A DNA stretch of 6,474 nt from Pseudomonadota bacterium (GTDB lineage: Bacteria > Myxococcota_A > Polyangia > Polyangiales > Polyangiaceae): assembly GCA_023411445.1 (NCBI GenBank), contig JAEYOT010000010.1, positions 1-6,474 of the forward strand, given 5' to 3'. The notes beneath the pieces are model-generated. The model was not told the origin of the DNA, ran no database searches, and saw only the letters and a list, made by a program, of their open reading frames with translations. Shown in pieces: positions 4,582 to 6,474 of this stretch. The translations under genes and the position numbers were made by a program. Numbering within the stretch: position 1 is the stretch's first letter; each line of letters begins with the position of its first letter.

Positions 4582-6042
4582 ATGACGAACCATGCCGTGG
4601 TGATCGTGGGCGGCGGACCGACGGGGTTGATGCTGGCGGGCGAGCTCGCGCTGGCGAAGGTGGACGTGGCCATCGTGGAGCGGCGCGTGGATCAGAAGCT
4701 GGAGAGCGCGCGCGCGGCAGGGCTGCACGCCCGGACGATCGAGGTGCTGGATCAACGCGGGCTCGCCGAGCGCTTCCTCGCGCAGGGCAAGGTGGCGCAG
4801 GTCGCTGGCTTCGCGCTCATCCCGCTCGACATCAGCGACTTCCCGACTCGGCACGCCTACGGCTTGGCGCTGTGGCAAGAGCCGACTGAACGCCTGCTCG
4901 CCGGCTGGGTGCAGGAGCTCGGCGTGCAGAGTTACCGCGGCGTGGACGTGGCGAGCGTCACGCAGGACGACCACGGAGTCGACGCTCGTCTCTCGGATGG
5001 CCGCTCGCTTCGCGCGCGCTACCTGGTGGGCTGTGATGGCGGGCGCAGCCTGATCCGCCGGCAGGTGGGCATCGACTTTCCGGGCTGGGAGGCGTCGGTC
5101 AGCTACTTGGTGGCGGAGGGCGCGATGACGGAGGAGCCGGCGTGGGGCGTGCGCCGCGACGCGCGCGGCATCAACGCGCTGGGCAAGCTGGAAGACGGCA
5201 AGCGCGTGCGCATCGTGATGAACGAGCCCAGCGTGAAGCACGGCGACGCGCCCACGCTCGCTGACTTGCGCGAGGCGCTGCTGGCCGGCTACGGCACGGA
5301 TTTCGGCGTGCACGACGTGTCGTTCGTGTCCCGGTTCAGCGACATGGCGCGCCAAGCTTCGCGCTACCGCGAACGGCGGGTGCTGCTGGCGGGCGATGCC
5401 GCCCACATCCACGCGCCGGCAGGCGGGCAGGGCCTGAACATCGGGCTGCAGGACGCCGTGAATCTCGGCTGGAAGCTGGCCCAGGTGGTGCGCGGCACGT
5501 CGCCGGAGCGGCTGCTGGATTCGTACGAGCAGGAGCGCCACCCAGTCGCGGCGCGCGTGCTCAAGCTCACGCTGGCGCAGACGGCGCTGATGCGCGGTGA
5601 CGATCGCAGCCTGGCGGCGCACGCGCAGTTCGCGGAGCTACTTCAGCTGCGCGAAGCGCGGCAGCGCTACGGAGCCATGATGTCCGGGCTCGACGTCCAC
5701 TACGACCTTGGACAGGGTCATCCCCTGCTCGGTCGGCGCATGCCAGATCTGGAGCTTCTAACCGAAGCCGGGCCACGACGAGTCTTCACGCTGCTGCACG
5801 CGGCGCGGCCTGTCTTGCTCAACCTGGGCGAGCCGGATGCGCTGGACATCGCGCCGTGGGCCGACCGCGTGCGCTGGGTGAACGCGCGCTACGACGGCGC
5901 TTGGGAGCTACCGGTGCTGGGCAGCGTACCAGCGCCGAGCGCCGTGCTGATCCGTCCGGATGGGCACGTGGGCTGGGTCGGTGACGGCACGGATGAGGGG
6001 CTGGACGACGCGCTGGAGCGCTGGTTCGGACCTGGTTACTAG
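4582..6042 (+). CDS. FAD-dependent aromatic-hydroxylase-type monooxygenase with thioredoxin-like C-terminus
   Basis: A 486-residue flavoprotein of the p-hydroxybenzoate-hydroxylase fold (FAD_binding_3), expected to use NAD(P)H and O2 to hydroxylate an aromatic or polyketide-like substrate in the cytoplasm. The Rossmann motif GGGPTG is at residues 10-15 and the ribose-binding Glu33 ends the second strand. The DG motif is in LVGCDGGRS (148-156). The GD motif is in LLAGDAAH (268-275), followed by HAPAGGQGLNIGLQDA (277-292). Residues about 385-483 resemble the thioredoxin-like C-terminal domain of rifampicin monooxygenase and aromatic polyketide hydroxylases, and the length fits those families. 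The substrate cannot be inferred, and no polyketide genes are visible. The ATG at 4582 puts the Rossmann motif next to the N-terminus; an in-frame start 35 codons upstream would add a Ser/Arg/Cys-rich extension. Confidence 0.9.
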   Translation: MTNHAVVIVGGGPTGLMLAGELALAKVDVAIVERRVDQKLESARAAGLHARTIEVLDQRGLAERFLAQGKVAQVAGFALIPLDISDFPTRHAYGLALWQEPTERLLAGWVQELGVQSYRGVDVASVTQDDHGVDARLSDGRSLRARYLVGCDGGRSLIRRQVGIDFPGWEASVSYLVAEGAMTEEPAWGVRRDARGINALGKLEDGKRVRIVMNEPSVKHGDAPTLADLREALLAGYGTDFGVHDVSFVSRFSDMARQASRYRERRVLLAGDAAHIHAPAGGQGLNIGLQDAVNLGWKLAQVVRGTSPERLLDSYEQERHPVAARVLKLTLAQTALMRGDDRSLAAHAQFAELLQLREARQRYGAMMSGLDVHYDLGQGHPLLGRRMPDLELLTEAGPRRVFTLLHAARPVLLNLGEPDALDIAPWADRVRWVNARYDGAWELPVLGSVPAPSAVLIRPDGHVGWVGDGTDEGLDDALERWFGPGY

Positions 6043-6056
6043 CCGGCAAAACGGCT
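6041..6056. terminator. Small hairpin spanning the convergent stop codons
   Basis: AGCCG (6041-6045) and CGGCT (6052-6056) flank GCAAAA. It overlaps the last two bases of the monooxygenase TAG and the first base of the opposing TGA. A symmetric stem in a 13-nt convergent gap could serve both genes, but it is only 5 bp and lacks T-runs. Confidence 0.25.
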
Positions 6057-6474
6057 CAGCTCGCCTGAACGCGCGCCGCGATGAGGGGCGCGAGCGCCTG
6101 CTCGTACATCGCGGTCGTGACCGGCTTCATCAGGACTTGGACGAGCTGCGGCCCCAGATCCAGCGGCAGCGCCTCGGTGTGACCGCTCACCACGATCACC
6201 GGCAAGTCCGGCCGGATACGGCTGCTCTCCTTCGCTAGAACGGCGCCGGTGAGGTGCGGCATGGTAAAATCCGAGATCAGCACGTCGAAATCGTTCGGGC
6301 GCTGCTGGAGCAGGGCGAGCGCGGCGCGGCTATCGGTCAGGGTCGTGACCTGATGACCGAGGCGCGTGAGCGCACGCGCTCCGATGCGGGCCAGGGCCGC
6401 TTCGTCGTCCACCAACAGCACGCGCAAGCCGGCGCGCGGTAGCTCGCGCCGAGGCGCGGCTTCCACCTCTGCTT
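6056..6474 (-). CDS. Response-regulator receiver domain, probably the C-terminus of a hybrid histidine kinase (N-terminus off right edge)
   Basis: The last 138 residues of a protein whose frame is still open at the right edge. They contain a complete CheY-like receiver domain. Counting from the first complete codon in the window, the acidic pair is Asp22-Asp23 in LLVDDE, the phospho-accepting residue is Asp68 in LISDFTMP, the switch Ser96 is in VVSGH, and the conserved Lys116 is in LMKPV. The domain starts about 16 residues after the edge, preceded by a charged linker, and ends about 10 residues before the stop with no output domain. A GTG at 6464-6466 would allow a stand-alone receiver protein. 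However, the SDFTMP-type signature, the upstream in-frame codons and the terminal position fit the last domain of a hybrid sensor kinase better. It converges with the monooxygenase gene, so the two are not co-transcribed. Confidence 0.88.
   Translation of the reverse strand, partial: AEVEAAPRRELPRAGLRVLLVDDEAALARIGARALTRLGHQVTTLTDSRAALALLQQRPNDFDVLISDFTMPHLTGAVLAKESSRIRPDLPVIVVSGHTEALPLDLGPQLVQVLMKPVTTAMYEQALAPLIAARVQAS

Noticed and set aside
4504..5622. Minus-strand open frame of 372 codons opposite the monooxygenase
   Set aside because: It lies opposite unmistakable flavoprotein motifs and its His/Arg/Ala-rich translation has no domain signature.
1..6474. tRNA, rRNA, insertion sequence, integrase or phage genes
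   Set aside because: I saw no transposase or integrase motifs, no tRNA-like cloverleaf ends, and no target-site duplications. The window looks like ordinary chromosome with a repeat-rich intergenic region.

Overview
This GC-rich window (about 65-70 % G+C in coding parts, with strong G/C bias at third codon positions) looks like chromosome from a myxobacterium-type organism (Myxococcota, probably Polyangia-like). The clues are two lipoprotein genes, one with a long Gly/Ser linker of the kind common in that group, a hybrid-kinase-style receiver domain, weak Shine-Dalgarno sites and long intergenic regions. This assignment is inference from composition and protein style, not from a marker gene.

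Layout, left to right. (1) Positions 1-456, minus strand: the N-terminal 152 residues of an unrecognised acidic, soluble protein that runs off the left edge. (2) 457-784: a gene-free gap with a small hairpin. (3) 785-1849, minus: a secreted lipoprotein whose catalytic part is an alpha/beta hydrolase of the LpqC / PHB-depolymerase / feruloyl-esterase type. (4) 1850-2922: about 1.07 kb without a convincing gene between divergently transcribed neighbours. It holds an AT-richer pocket, a 16-bp tandem repeat array (2492-2634), a 10-bp perfect inverted repeat (2747-2778) and three GTTC/GAAC palindromes, two of them with identical architecture. (5) 2923-3645, plus: a DUF4336-like, probably metallo-beta-lactamase-fold protein. 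(6) 3701-4438, plus: a lipoprotein with a DUF4142 helical domain. (7) 4582-6042, plus: a FAD-dependent aromatic-hydroxylase-type monooxygenase with a C-terminal thioredoxin-like domain, of the rifampicin-monooxygenase / polyketide-hydroxylase kind. (8) 6056-6474, minus: a receiver domain, open to the right edge and most likely the C-terminus of a hybrid histidine kinase.

The three plus-strand genes are co-directional, but gaps of 55 and 143 nt, each holding an inverted repeat, make a tight operon uncertain. The monooxygenase and the receiver gene converge with only 13 nt between them. The proteins do not form an obvious pathway: two are probably envelope-anchored, two are probably cytoplasmic enzymes, and one is a signalling domain.

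I found no convincing new multi-gene system. The most unusual material is non-coding: the 16-bp repeat array and the shared palindromes in the 1.07-kb divergent intergenic region. Next comes the unrecognised protein at the left edge.
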